Shown here: piece after piece, positions 46,459-56,666 of the stretch
How positions within the stretch are numbered: position 1 is the first letter of the stretch
Layout: each line of letters opens with the position of its first letter
Assembly (NCBI GenBank): GCA_039111635.1
Contig: JBCAQO010000014.1
Location: 1,116,001 to 1,180,000, forward strand
Reading direction: 5' to 3'
Length of the DNA: 64,000 nt
DNA from: Heterobasidion occidentale
Lineage: Eukaryota > Basidiomycota > Agaricomycetes > Russulales > Bondarzewiaceae
Translations under genes and position numbers: made by a program
The notes under the pieces: generated by a model
The model's input: only the letters and a program-made list of their open reading frames with translations
Told to the model about the DNA's origin: nothing
Databases searched by the model: none

Positions 46459-49400
46459 TCACGCGCGGCGGCCGACGAACTCGCGCCACGAGCGCACCTC
46501 GGACGGGATCTTGCCCTCGGTGTACCCGCGCAGCCCGCCCTCCTCGATCTTCTTCGCGAGGCTCTCGACGAACAGCAGCGCCGTGCGCGCGTTGTTGAGC
46601 AGCGGCAGCCCAAAGTCGACCGCGTTCCTGCGTGCGGGGAAAGCCGAAGGGAACGTCAGCGCGCGGTTCCCAAGAGAAAGAAAGAAAGAGAAAAAAGCAG
46701 AGAGAAAGAAAAAACCAACCACCGAGACGGGAGTGGGAGCGGACACGACAAAGGCGCGCGGCGCGCGCCGCAAGAGGAACGAAAGGAAGGAAGCGAGGCA
46801 GAAAAGCAAAACAACACTCACCGTCGCGCAACATAATCCTCGTCCGTCACATCCGCCGCCCTCCCACTCGCGAGGTTAATCACGCACTGCACATCATGCT
46901 CATCAAACACCATCCTCAGCTTCCGCTTATCCTTCGTCGGGAACACGATCCGCTTCGCGATCACGTACGGCAGCGCGTTCAAAAATTCCTCCACGGCCGG
47001 CGTCGCGCAGTACAGCCGGAACCCGAGCCCCGCGAGCGTCCGCGCAATCGCCGCCATCTCCGGCGCGGCGGTGTCCCCGCCGAGGAGCACGCCCGAGCGC
47101 GCCGCGGGCACCTTGAAGCCCGTCGTGCTCAGCAGCGCGGCCCAGTACGCCTCGTGCACGTCCTTGCCGAAGCTCGCGACCTCGCCCGTGCTCGCCATCT
47201 CTGCCCGACGCGCACGCACACGATCGCACACAAGACACGGGTCAGCACACGACGCACGACGCGGAACAGGATCACGCACCGACGCCCAAGAACGGATCCG
47301 CGCCCCCGAGCCGCGTCCACGAAAACTGCGCGACCTTGATCGCCGTATAATCCCGCGCCTCCGCCATCACGTCCACCGGCGCGGGCACCTCCCGCCCCAC
47401 GATCGCCCGCGTCGCCGTCTCGATAAAATTGTGCCCCAGCACCTTCGACACGAACGGGAACGACCGCGACGCGCGCAGGTTGCACTCGATCACCTTCAGC
47501 GCCGACTCCTCTTCTCCTTCCTGGCCCTCGGACTCCTGCCCCGCGGCCGCGTCTCCAGATGCGCCCGCGCGCACCTGGCGGATGATCTGCATGTTGAACG
47601 GCCCCGAGATCGCGAACGCCTTCGCGACCTTCTCCGCGATGCCCTTCACGCGCGCGAGCTCGCGCGGCCCAAGCGCCACGGGCGGCAGCACGAGCGTCGC
47701 GTCGCCCGAGTGCACGCCCGCGTGCTCGACGTGCTCCGAGACGGCGTGCACGAGCAGCGCGCCCGCGTGCGCGACCGCGTCCACGTCGAGCTCCTGCGCG
47801 CCCGCGATGAACTTGCTCACCACGACCGGGTGCAGCGGCGACACGGACGCGGCGGCGGAGAGGTTGTGCTCGAGCGCGCGCGCCTCGTGCACGACGTTCA
47901 TCGCCGCGCCCGAGAGCACGTACGACGGCCGGATGAGCACCGGGTACCTGCGCGCCGCGGCCGGAAGAGGTCGTCAGCATCAAGGATGTCTCGCGGGCGG
48001 CGGATACGCACCCGACGCGCGCGGCGAACGCCTTGGCGGCGTCGACGCTCGTGACCTCCGTCCACGCGGGCTGGTCGACGCCGATCGCGTCCAGCACGGA
48101 CGAGAACTTATGCCGGTCCTCCGCCGCGTCGATCATCTCCGGGTCCGTCCCGAGCACGTTCACGCCGCTCTGCTTCAGCCGGAGCGCGATATTCTGCGGG
48201 AGCTGGCCTGCGCGCGCGCACACAGACGCACGTCAGAAAAAAGTGTGTGTGAGAGAGAGAGAGGCGCGCGCGCGCGCGAAGCACTCACCGCCGACGCTCA
48301 CCACGACCCCCTGCGCCCCCTCCAGCTCATAAATATCCATCACGCGCTCCCACCCCAGCTCCTCGAAATACATCCTATCCGCCTCGTCGAAATCCGTCGA
48401 CACCGTCTCGGGATTATAGTTCACCATCACCGTCCTGACGCCCATCTCCCTCAGCGTGCGCGCGCAGGTGACCGCGCACCAGTCGAACTCGACGCTGCTC
48501 CCGATGCGGTATACGCCGCTCCCGAGCACCATCGCGCCGTGCGCGTCGAAGGCGACGTCGTGCGTGGACGCGTTGTAGGTGGTGTAGAGGTAGTTCGTGT
48601 GCGCGGGGAACTCGGCCGCGAGCGTGTCGATCCGCTTCACGAACGGCGTCAGCCCGAGCGCCTTGCGGTGCGCGCGCACCGCCACTTCGGTGATGGGGAC
48701 GGGCGGCGGTGTCGCCGTCGTGGTCGCCGTCGTGGAAGTAGTCGTCGTCGTCGTCGTCGTCGTCGGCCCGGAGATCAGCGACGCGATGTGCGCATCCGAG
48801 AAGCCCATGCGCTTCGCGCGCCCAAGCAGCTCCTCATCGAGCGCCTCAAGCGAGCCCGCGGCGCTCAGCGCGCGATGCATCTTGACGATGTTCTCGAGCT
48901 TGTACAGGAACCACTGCGCGCCGCGCACGAGCCGTGCGTCAGCCCGCCGCCGACGACAGAGCAGAGGCGAACGCGGACGCGGACGCACCTTGTCGATCTT
49001 CGTGAGCTCGTGCACGCGCTCCACAGACCACCCCTCGACATACATAGCCTGCGCAATATCAAACAGCCTCATATCCGTCGGATTCCGCAGCCTCTCCTCC
49101 AGCTCCTCCCCTCCCACGCCCCCGCGCTCCGGCACGACCTCGAACCCGACCCACCGCGGATCGACCATCCTCACCGCCTTCATCACGCTCTCCTCGAACG
49201 TGCGCCCGATGGCCATCACCTCGCCGACGCTCTTCATCGCCGAGCCGACGCGCCGGTCGACTTGGGCGGAGAACTTCGCGAGGTCCCATTTGGGGATTTT
49301 GGTGACGATGTAGTCGAGCGCGGGCTCGAAGCATGCGGTGGTGGTTTTGGTGACGGCGTTGGGGAGCTCGGGGAGGGTGTAGCCGAGCGCGAGCTTGGCG

Positions 49401-51064
49401 GCGGTGTAGGCGAGCGGGTAGCCCGTGGCTTTGGAGGCGAGGGCGCTGGGGAAGGGAGTGAGCAACGGACGAAAAAGGGCGGGTCGCAGACACGCACCTA
49501 GACCGACTCAGACTGTCGCAGCGAGTGCACGGGACGAGGGTAGAGTTAGAGTTAGCTCGACAGCGAAATAGAGAAAGAAAGAAAAAGAGAGGTGGTGGGC
49601 CGAGGAGGAGGATGGAGAAGCGGGAGGAGGGAGAGGAGAAGAAGAAGCGATGCGCACCGGGCGTTGACCTCGATCACGCAGTACTCGCGGCTGGCCGGGT
49701 TGAGCGCGTACTGGATGTTGCACTCGCCGACGACGCCGAGGTGGCGAATGACCTGTCGGGAACGCGCGAACGAGCGCGGACGCAGGACGTCAGATCAGAG
49801 CCCACACACGAAGACGCAGACGCAGACGCGGACGCGGACGCAGAGGAGAGCGAGGCACGCACCTTGAGCGCGGCGGAGCGCAGCATGTGGTACTCGTCGT
49901 CCGTGAGCGTCTGGGACGGCGCGACGACGATAGAGTCGCCGGTGTGCGTCCCGAGCGGGTCGAAGTTCTCCATATTGCAGCAGATGATCGTGTTCTGCGC
50001 GCCGCGCCAGCGCCAGCGTCGAGTCAGCGTCAGCGCGGGCAGGGACGCGGAGAGGGAGGGAAACGCACGTCAGCGCCGTCGCGGACGACCTCGTACTCGA
50101 CCTCTTTCCACCCCTTCATACTCCTCTCAACCAAGACCTACAAAGCGACCAGACGATCAGCGTCTGCGCAGGGAGCGCGCGCGCCTCACGCACCTGGGGC
50201 GACAAGCTAAGCCCGCGCGCGGCCAAGTCTCGCATCTCGTCCTCGTTGTGGGCAAAGCCTGAGCCGAGGCCGCCGAGGGTGAAGGCGGAGCGCATGATGA
50301 CGGGGTAGCCGATGGTGGCGGCGGCGGCGAGGGCGTCGGGGACGGAGGAGACGGCGGTGGAGGTCGCTGCGGGGATGTCGATTTCTGGGCGCGGCAGAAC
50401 GGGTGAGCGCGAGCGAAGGGAGAGGCGAGGGCGAGGGGAGTAAGTACCTTTGAGGGCCTGGACGAAGAGGTCCCTGTCCTCGGAGACCTCGAGGGTGCGG
50501 ATGGGGGTGCCGAGGACCCTGACGCCGAGCCTGTCGAGGACGCCCATGCGGTCGAGCTCGATGCCGACATTGAGCGCGCTCTGGCCTCCAAAGGTGAGCA
50601 ATATGCCGTCGGGGCGCTCCTTCTCGAGGACGTGGGCGACGTAGTCGACGGTGACGGGGAGGAAGTAGACGTCGTGCGCGAGGTGGTGGGACGTCTGCCA
50701 GGTTGCGATGTTGGGGTTGACGAGGACGGCGCGGACGCCCTCCTCGCGGAGGGCCTTCATCGCCTGGGAGCCGGAGTAGTCGAACTCGCCTGCCTGGCCG
50801 ATGGAGAGCCCGCCGGAGCCGACGACGAGGACCTTGGAGACGGCCGCGCGTGGGAGCTTGGGGAGGACGCGGAGGAGAGGGCGCGGGCGAGGGCGGAGGG
50901 CGAGTTGAGCACGCGCGCGTCGGCGTCGGGCGAGAAGTCGCCGACGGAGGGCGCGGCGACGGCGCGGCGAGGTGGGGCGGCGTGGAGGGCGCGTGCACGT
51001 GCGGGTGTGCGTACGGCGGGGGGCGGAGGCGGAGGGAGAGGCGGATGGACGCGAGGAGCGCCAT
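46459..51064 (-). CDS. CPA2: Carbamoyl-phosphate synthase, arginine-specific large chain
   Basis: Makes carbamoyl phosphate from ammonia, bicarbonate and two ATP for arginine synthesis. Twelve exons: 51064-50448, 50384-50194, 50137-50069, 49994-49863, 49752-49658, 49512-49498 (15 nt), 49445-48989, 48913-48289, 48207-48012, 47947-47280, 47200-46822 and 46627-46459, about 1,204 residues. The Arg-rich, acid-free N-terminus ([17 protein letters not shown]) suits a mitochondrial presequence. Then [97 protein letters not shown] and [19 protein letters not shown] mark the two synthetase halves, and [18 protein letters not shown] begins the C-terminal domain. Codons are strongly GC-ending, unlike the genes to the left. 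Exon 1 shows two frame breaks (a six-C run at 51018-51023, and about 50843), both one base short. No pyrimidine-pathway ATCase or glutaminase domain is fused, so it is the arginine enzyme. Confidence 0.95.
48741..48765. repeat. GTC trinucleotide microsatellite inside a CPA2 exon
   Basis: Eight consecutive GTC units on the plus strand, read as GAC/ACG-type codons on the minus strand, with related interrupted repeats on the left. In CPA2 they code for a Thr-rich run between the first and second synthetase halves ([19 protein letters not shown]). The family does not have this insert, and it lies in a surface linker between conserved blocks LISGP and [10 protein letters not shown]. Confidence 0.85.
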
Positions 51065-51590
51065 GGGGGACGGAGACGGTGCGTCGTTCGTTCGTTCGTC
51101 CTTTGAGCAAACTCTCGCCCGTGACTCGTTTGCGCTTTTTTGCTCGTCCTTACGTATCCGCTCACGTAAGCGTGCGCGCGCCATCAGCCGTCGGCGGAGG
51201 GCGGACAGCGAAGGGCGTCGCGTCACGCGCGGGCGAGGTGACGGCATCCGACGACCCCGGGGCTACCAGAGTCCGCCGCCGACCATCAGCACGCGCCTCG
51301 CATGTGCAAACCCGTCACGCACCCAGACCTCTGCGCTTTGCTCGCTCTGGTTTCCCCGGTGCACGTCCTCGCTCGCTCCCAGTGACTATCCGTACCCGCA
51401 CAGATAGTCGGATATCGACAGTGACAAAGAAACTTTGGGACCAGCCTCCCAAGTCTGCAGCCATCCTCCCTCCCCCTCTCCCCACGCCTGCCTGTCTTCG
51501 CGCCCTCCAACGCTCCCACGCCAGTATACCCCTCAAACACGCCCCCAAACACGCAACCCTCACCTAACATTCCGTCGTCCCCACCATCCT
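51065..51590. promoter_or_regulatory. CPA2 upstream region
   Basis: GC-rich 5' flank of CPA2, with a CGTTCGTTCGTTCGTC tetranucleotide run at about 51090-51104 just ahead of the start codon. No upstream arginine-attenuator peptide could be identified by eye. Long plus-strand frames here are low-complexity and are not called. Confidence 0.4.
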
Positions 51591-53822
51591 TGACAACCGA
51601 ACGAACGAACGAACAAACGCACACCAAACCCGCCCTTGGTCTTCGTTCCGCCGTCCAACACCATCCGTCTCCTCCTCCAGGCCCCACGTCCACCCAATCT
51701 CCCGCCCCCACGAACCCTCCGACCCAATCTCAGCCCATCCACCCTGCCAACTCACGAGTCCCGTAACAAACAAAAACGTACATAAAGATATTGTTAATGG
51801 CGGAGAAATCCCCGCGCAACCGCGGGCATCCTGCGCTTCTGCTAGTATGCTGTCGGAGGGAGACGGGGTTCGCAGCTCCCTGGCTCTGGCATGTACACGG
51901 CACGCCGCCCCTCTTCCCGCTCATCGCCGGCTCCGCGCTCTCCTCCGAGCCCTACCTGGCCCTCCTGCCTCCCGTGCCCGCAGCCCCCACCGCTCACAAC
52001 CCGCACGCACCTCCCATCTCATCCCTCGACACCCATCCACCATCTTCAATCAACACACAAACGGACCACCCAGTCATCCAGTCTTGATTCCCCACGCATT
52101 CCGTCCCCGTGTGCAGTATGTTGGGCTTGGCTCCGGCGCGCCGTACTCGTACTCGTACGCGTCCGTCCCGCTCCAATACCCGCGCATAGACACCTCCCAA
52201 TCCACCCCATCCCAACCCATCCCATCCTCCGCTAAGAGACACCCAGAACGAACGTACGACATAAATACGGTCCAAGGAAAACCCCACGCAACCACGCGCA
52301 CGAGCGTCTCACACCGCCTCTACACCACCTCTACACCACCTCTACACTACCGGACGGACGGAGACGAGGCCCACAGCTCCCGGCGCATACACACTACACC
52401 GCACGCCCCCCTTTCCCTCCCCGCGCCCCCGCGCCTGCAGCCGAGTCGCAGGCCTCACGACCTTAGAGGACACAGGCAGGCTCGCATGCATGCAGCGTAC
52501 TGTACACCACTGTACACCACTGTACACCGTTCACGAACGGACGGACGGCGAGCTCGAACGCGCTGCTTGTGCTCGGAGTCTGGCTTCCGGGCGGGATTTG
52601 ATATAACGCTTGTGTAGCATCGACGCGCGAACGGATGGACGGACGGACGGACGGATGGATGGACAGGTCGTCCGGTCTTTATTCTGCCTCTCCGCGACGC
52701 GACGCGCTCGCTCGCACTCTTTGAGCGAAAGACTCCCCCCCGCGCACCTCCCTGCCAACAGACGGCGGCTCCCGGATAGAACGAGTACATAAATATCGAT
52801 AATAACAGAGAAATCTCCACGCAAACATGGGCACGGGCACTGGTGCGGGCTGTCTACACTTATGCGCTGCAGCCTCGAGGAGGGAGACGAGGCCCATAGC
52901 TCGCCGGCGTGTGCGCGTGAGCGGGCGGCGCGGTATGCCGCCTCGTCTTCGTCTTCACGTTTCGTCGACGCCGTGCTTACGCTCCGAGCCCGCCTGCCCG
53001 CCTTCCCTCCCTTCCCCTCTCCTCTCCCACCTCCGCTCCCCCGCCCATAGCCCCACCGCTCGCCCTCGGCGCGCACATGCTCGCGAATACCTGATGCACA
53101 CCAACATCTAGGCTTCACGCTATCTGTCTCCGCCTGACACACGGACAGGAAACACGCTCTTTATTCCGCGCGTTCGTTCGTTCGTTCGTTCGTTCGCCGT
53201 ATGTTCCCAGCCTAGACGCTCGCAAGCCTCGACGGCGCAACCTCCCTCGCCCGCTCGGCCCCGCGCCGCGCAACGCACCCTCTCGCTTCGAAAACTCCCT
53301 GCGCGCCTCCCCGCTGAGAAACGGGCCCGGAACGAACGAAACGTACTTAAATATCGATAATCGCGAGCGCGGGCGCGGGCATCCTACACTCATACTACGC
53401 CGCCAGACGGAGACGGGGCCCGTCCCTCCCTGGCCTGCGCGCGCGCGCGCTACGGTACGGTACGGCACGCCGCCTCGTCCCCCCGCTCGTCGCCGGCGCG
53501 CTCACGTTCCGAGCCCCGTCCGCCTACCTCCCGCCTCGTGTGCCTGCAGCCCCACCGCTCGAGAAGCAACAGCGCCGCGCACAAAACGCACCACTCACTC
53601 TCGCCGGATCACCGCGATTCACACTGCTGTATCTTCGACGCGCAAACGGACAGGTCATCCCTGGTCTTCGTTCTGCGTCGCCGCGACGCGCTCGCACGCT
53701 TTGATTGAAAGACGCCCCGCGCGCCTCCCCGCCAACAGACGGCGGCTCCCGGATAGAACGAGTACATAAATATTGATAATAATAGAGAAATATCCACGCA
53801 AACATGGGCACGAGCGGGCGGT
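51590..53822. repeat. Decaying tandem array derived from the 3' end of the adjacent SAP gene
   Basis: Five related units of about 420-550 bases. Each can be anchored on a motif like ACGAGTACATAAATATCGAT, at about 51777, 52254, 52784, 53335 and 53757. The anchor is followed by a segment like GGAGGGAGACGAGGCCCA and one like GGTATGCCGCCTCGTCTTCG. Ahead of it come a tetranucleotide microsatellite (GAAC, GGAC or GTTC units) and a GGTCTTTATTCTGC-like block. The second group of segments is homologous to the last coding repeats of the SAP gene at 53823-54200: on the minus strand the copy at 52,900 still reads DEDEAAYRAARSRAHAGELW. The copies at 52784 and 53757 are most alike; those at 51777, 52254 and 53335 are more diverged. 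Most copies look non-coding. Confidence 0.8.
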
Positions 53823-55401
53823 CTATACCTCTACGCTGCCGGAGGGAGAGGAGGCCCACAGCTCCCCGGCGTGTGCGCGTGAGCGGTACGCCGCGTCGTC
53901 CGCGTCTTCGTCCGCGTCCTCGTCGATGTCGCGTTTACGCTTCGAGCCTTGTTCCCGCCCCTCTGCGCTACTGGAGGGAGACGGGGCCCACAGCTCCCCG
54001 GCGTGTGCACGTGTGCGGGCGTTGCGGTATGCCGCCTCGTCTTCATCCTCGTCCTCGTCGATGTCGCATTTACGCTTCGAGCCTTGTCCCCGCCCCTCTA
54101 CGCTACCGGAGGGAGACGAGGCCTGCAGCTCCCCGGCGTGTGCACGTGTGCGGGCGTTGCGGTATGCCGCCTCGTCTTCGTCTCGTCTTCGTCCTCCTCG
54201 ATGCCGCGTTTGCGCTTCGACGACCCCTGCCCCCGCGCGCCTGCTTGCCTCTCCTCCTGCACGCGCGCCTGCCCTTGTCCCTCCCCCCGCGCCCCTCTCA
54301 GCCCCTCCCTCCGCTCCCTCGCCTGCGCCTCCAACGCCGCCTCCAACACCCCGCGCATCCCCACCCTCACACGAACCCCGACGTCCCCATCCTCCCGCAC
54401 CTCCCGCACCACCGTCGCGATCCCCGCCACTACCGCGCTCACCTCCCGCACCCGCCGCGCCACTGCCCCCGCCGCGCGCATCTCCCCCAGCTCGCCCGCC
54501 ACGAAGTCCGCCTGCGCCCGCGTCACGCGCGTCTCGGTCGTCGGGTCCAGCGGCGCCGCGTCCGGGTCCGGGATCGGTTCGGGCGAGGGCGAGGGCGAGG
54601 GCCCGCGCCCGGCGTAGAGCCGCTCGCGCCATTCGGCGACGCGCGCGCCGGGCGTCGGCGCCCAGTGGACCCCGCGCGCGGGTGGCGAAGCCCCTCGTTG
54701 TGCGGCGAGCTCGAATGCGATGTCAGACCGCGACTCCTGCTTGATCATCGCCTTTGGGTTTTTCGTGCGCGGCGCCGGCGTTTTTCGCGGCGCGGTTGGA
54801 CGGGTCTCTGCCGGTTCTGGGTCATCGTCGATGATGGGCCGCGGCTGCGACCGTAGGCGCGCGCTGCGTCGCGTGGCCACGCCCGGTGTGCGCCCCGCGC
54901 GACTCTTCTTTGAATTCTGGTTCTGGTTCTGGTTCTGACTCTGGTTCTGCTCGGCGGGCCCCCGACCTGTCTCGGACGCGGTGGGCGACGGCGCGCGTGG
55001 TAGCCTGTGAGTTCGAGTTCGAGTGTGAGGTGTGAGCTTAAGCTGGGGATGGGATTGGGATTGGGAATGGGAATGGGAATGGGGATTTGGGCGGTGGCAC
55101 GCGTTGTGGTGGGGACGGGGACGGGGGCGGGACGGGGACGTACCGTGGCACGCCGGCAGGGAGCAGCGCGACGAGCTGTGCGATGATGCTCGCGCTTTTG
55201 AGGTTGGCTTTGACGCCGTGGACCTGTTGGTTTCGGCGCGCGGGTGAGCGGAGGCGAGCACGGGAGTGGGCGGGACCGCGTGCCACGGACGGGCAGTGGA
55301 CAGACGCGGACAATGGACAACGAACACGGACAATGGACACGGACCTTGGCCAGTTTCTGTATCTCGGTGCGGGACAACTGATGCAGCTCTTGTGCGTCCA
55401 T
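53823..55401 (-). CDS. SAP-type nuclear protein with C-terminal tandem repeats, one frame break
   Basis: Exons 55401-55345, 55223-55144 and 55004-53823, about 439 residues. The split N-terminal motif MDAQELHQLSRTEIQKLAK plus VHGVKANLKSASIIAQLVAL is a SAP-like helix-extension-helix, a fold that binds DNA in nuclear proteins. A Gln/Asn run (QNQSQNQNQNQNS) and a PGVATRRSARLR block, common in this family, follow, then an Ala/Arg-rich helical region. The C-terminus is three tandem repeats of about 45-47 residues: KRKRGIEEDEDEDEAAYRNA, KRKCDIDEDEDEDEAAYRNA and KRKRDIDEDADEDADDAAYR, each followed by RAHAGELxxSSPS. Between repeats one and two the frame breaks at about 54182. One added G makes the total length an exact codon multiple. 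The repeated segment reappears downstream in the decaying array. Function unknown. Confidence 0.75.
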
Positions 55402-55955
55402 CTGCGCTTTCTTCGGTGATGATGGGGTTCGCGGATCGGTGGGGTGCTGGCGGAGGAGGTGGCTAGACGGCGTCGTGTTGCGGTGTCGTGAGATGTCGCG
55501 CGGTGTGGTGGCAGTCTCAGTCCAATCTGACAACACAAGCAGGTCGGTCCAATAGAAGAGACAGTGGGCTCGCGCTCGCGCACCCGTACGCGCGCACTTT
55601 ATAGCGCGCGCACGAACAAGGTGGCCCCGTTTCGGAGTCCGCGTGCCACCGTGTGCCCTCCTCGCCTCGCCTTGTCTTTTGTTGCTGTTGCCGCTGGCCC
55701 GATGGCCATTGCCACCGCCTCCGCCATGGGCCGTTGTGTGCCACACGCACGTGCCGGATCTGTTTTCGCGTTCTCTGCACCTACCTGGGCCGCGCCGTGC
55801 CCCTGCGCGTTTTCGTTCGTGGGGTAAGGGCCATTCCGTGTGTGGAAGGCCCGCGGGCGTCGAGTGCCGGACATTTTTCCGCGCGCGTTATGAACGACAA
55901 TTGTGTAGACACAACGATATGCGATTATGATTTAGGCATGAAGATGTCTCTGCAA
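55402..55955. other. Upstream region of the first SAP gene
   Basis: About 550 GC-rich bases up to the first tRNA. It should hold the SAP gene promoter. Open frames in both directions are low-complexity. No feature is called. Confidence 0.4.
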
Positions 55956-56064
55956 GGCACTATGGCCGAGCGGTCTATGGCGTGTGACTCAAGTGAAATG
56001 CTTACCTGCACAGCGGGTTTCTCATCTCCGTAAGGAGGCGTGGGTTCGAATCCCACTGGTGTCA
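55956..56064 (+). tRNA. tRNA-Leu (CAA), intron-containing
   Basis: Acceptor halves GGCACTA and TGGTGTC pair (with wobbles). The A box TGGCCGAGCGGTC and the B box GGTTCGAATCC are intact, and the T arm GTGGG/CCCAC pairs. The variable arm CTCCGTAAGGAG is long, as in Leu and Ser tRNAs. The anticodon loop reads CTCAAG, with U33, anticodon CAA and G37. An intron of about 26 bases follows position 37. The anticodon stem TGTGA/TCTCA has one T-T mismatch. A clear pol III T-run (CTTTTTG) follows at 56065. Confidence 0.85.
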
Positions 56065-56258
56065 TCTTTTTGTGTTTTGTTGCCGCTGGCCAGTGAGTGC
56101 AAACGGCGAGGACAGGCTGCTGGAAGCATGTGCCTCCGTATCCTCGACTTTGCTTCTGCCAGGGTGTCGTGATAACTAGTTAAATGTCTGGTGACAAAGG
56201 GTGACCATCCAAAATATCATGACAAGGATGATTCCACATGTGGATCAATGTCTATCAA

Positions 56259-56367
56259 GGCACTATGGCCGAGCGGTCTATGGCGTGTGACCAAGTGAAA
56301 GCTTGCCTACGAGCAGTAGGTTTCTCATCTCCGTAAGGAGGCGTGGGTTCAAATCCCACTGGTGTCA
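56259..56367 (+). tRNA. Second tRNA-Leu (CAA)-like copy, possibly defective
   Basis: It is nearly identical to the copy 303 bases upstream, including the 5' flank TCAAGGCACTATGGCCGAG. Differences are concentrated in the intron and in one anticodon-loop base. Here the loop reads ACCAAG instead of ACTCAAG, so the invariant U33 is missing, while the intron has one extra base, keeping the total at 109. The B box is GGTTCAAATCC. A T run follows. It is either a pseudogene, a variant that still folds, or a miscalled base. Confidence 0.7.
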
Positions 56368-56666
56368 TTTTTCTCGACGGCATGCTCGAATCCCCCCCGT
56401 CGGATGAATTACGGTCAGGAGTATCGTAGATGGGAGACTGCTACAAATGCGGAGAAGAAAGAGATAATGATACATGAGTGCGCGATATACAACGGTATAA
56501 ATGACGAATAAATATCAGCGTGATGCAGAAGTCCATTAGCGGCAGAAACGCGGCTTCCAGTCATCGAGAAAAGAAAAACGAACCAAGAGAGAAAAGAAAA
56601 CCTCCACGAAAGCAAGATAGCAAATAGAAAACAAATTCGCGGGCCACCCGCACCACGACGCCTCGA
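56368..56666. other. Interval between tRNA and second SAP gene
   Basis: About 300 bases, AT-richer than its surroundings. No feature beyond the 3' end of the SAP gene is recognised. Confidence 0.4.

Noticed and set aside
46102..47339. Several long plus-strand frames rich in Arg and Pro
   Set aside because: Same cause: shadows of the CPA2 3' exons and introns.
47429..49501. 690-codon open frame on the plus strand
   Set aside because: It lies antisense to CPA2 exons; the GC-rich codons suppress stops in other frames, and the translation is low-complexity without domains.
50116..51247. Alternative longer N-termini for CPA2 in other frames
   Set aside because: Only the chain starting [13 protein letters not shown] and moving twice by one base connects to the conserved [10 protein letters not shown] block.
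51847..54856. Plus-strand frames of 250-350 codons through the repeat array
   Set aside because: Low-complexity Arg/Pro/Ser translations antisense to SAP repeats; no starts, splice sites or domains.
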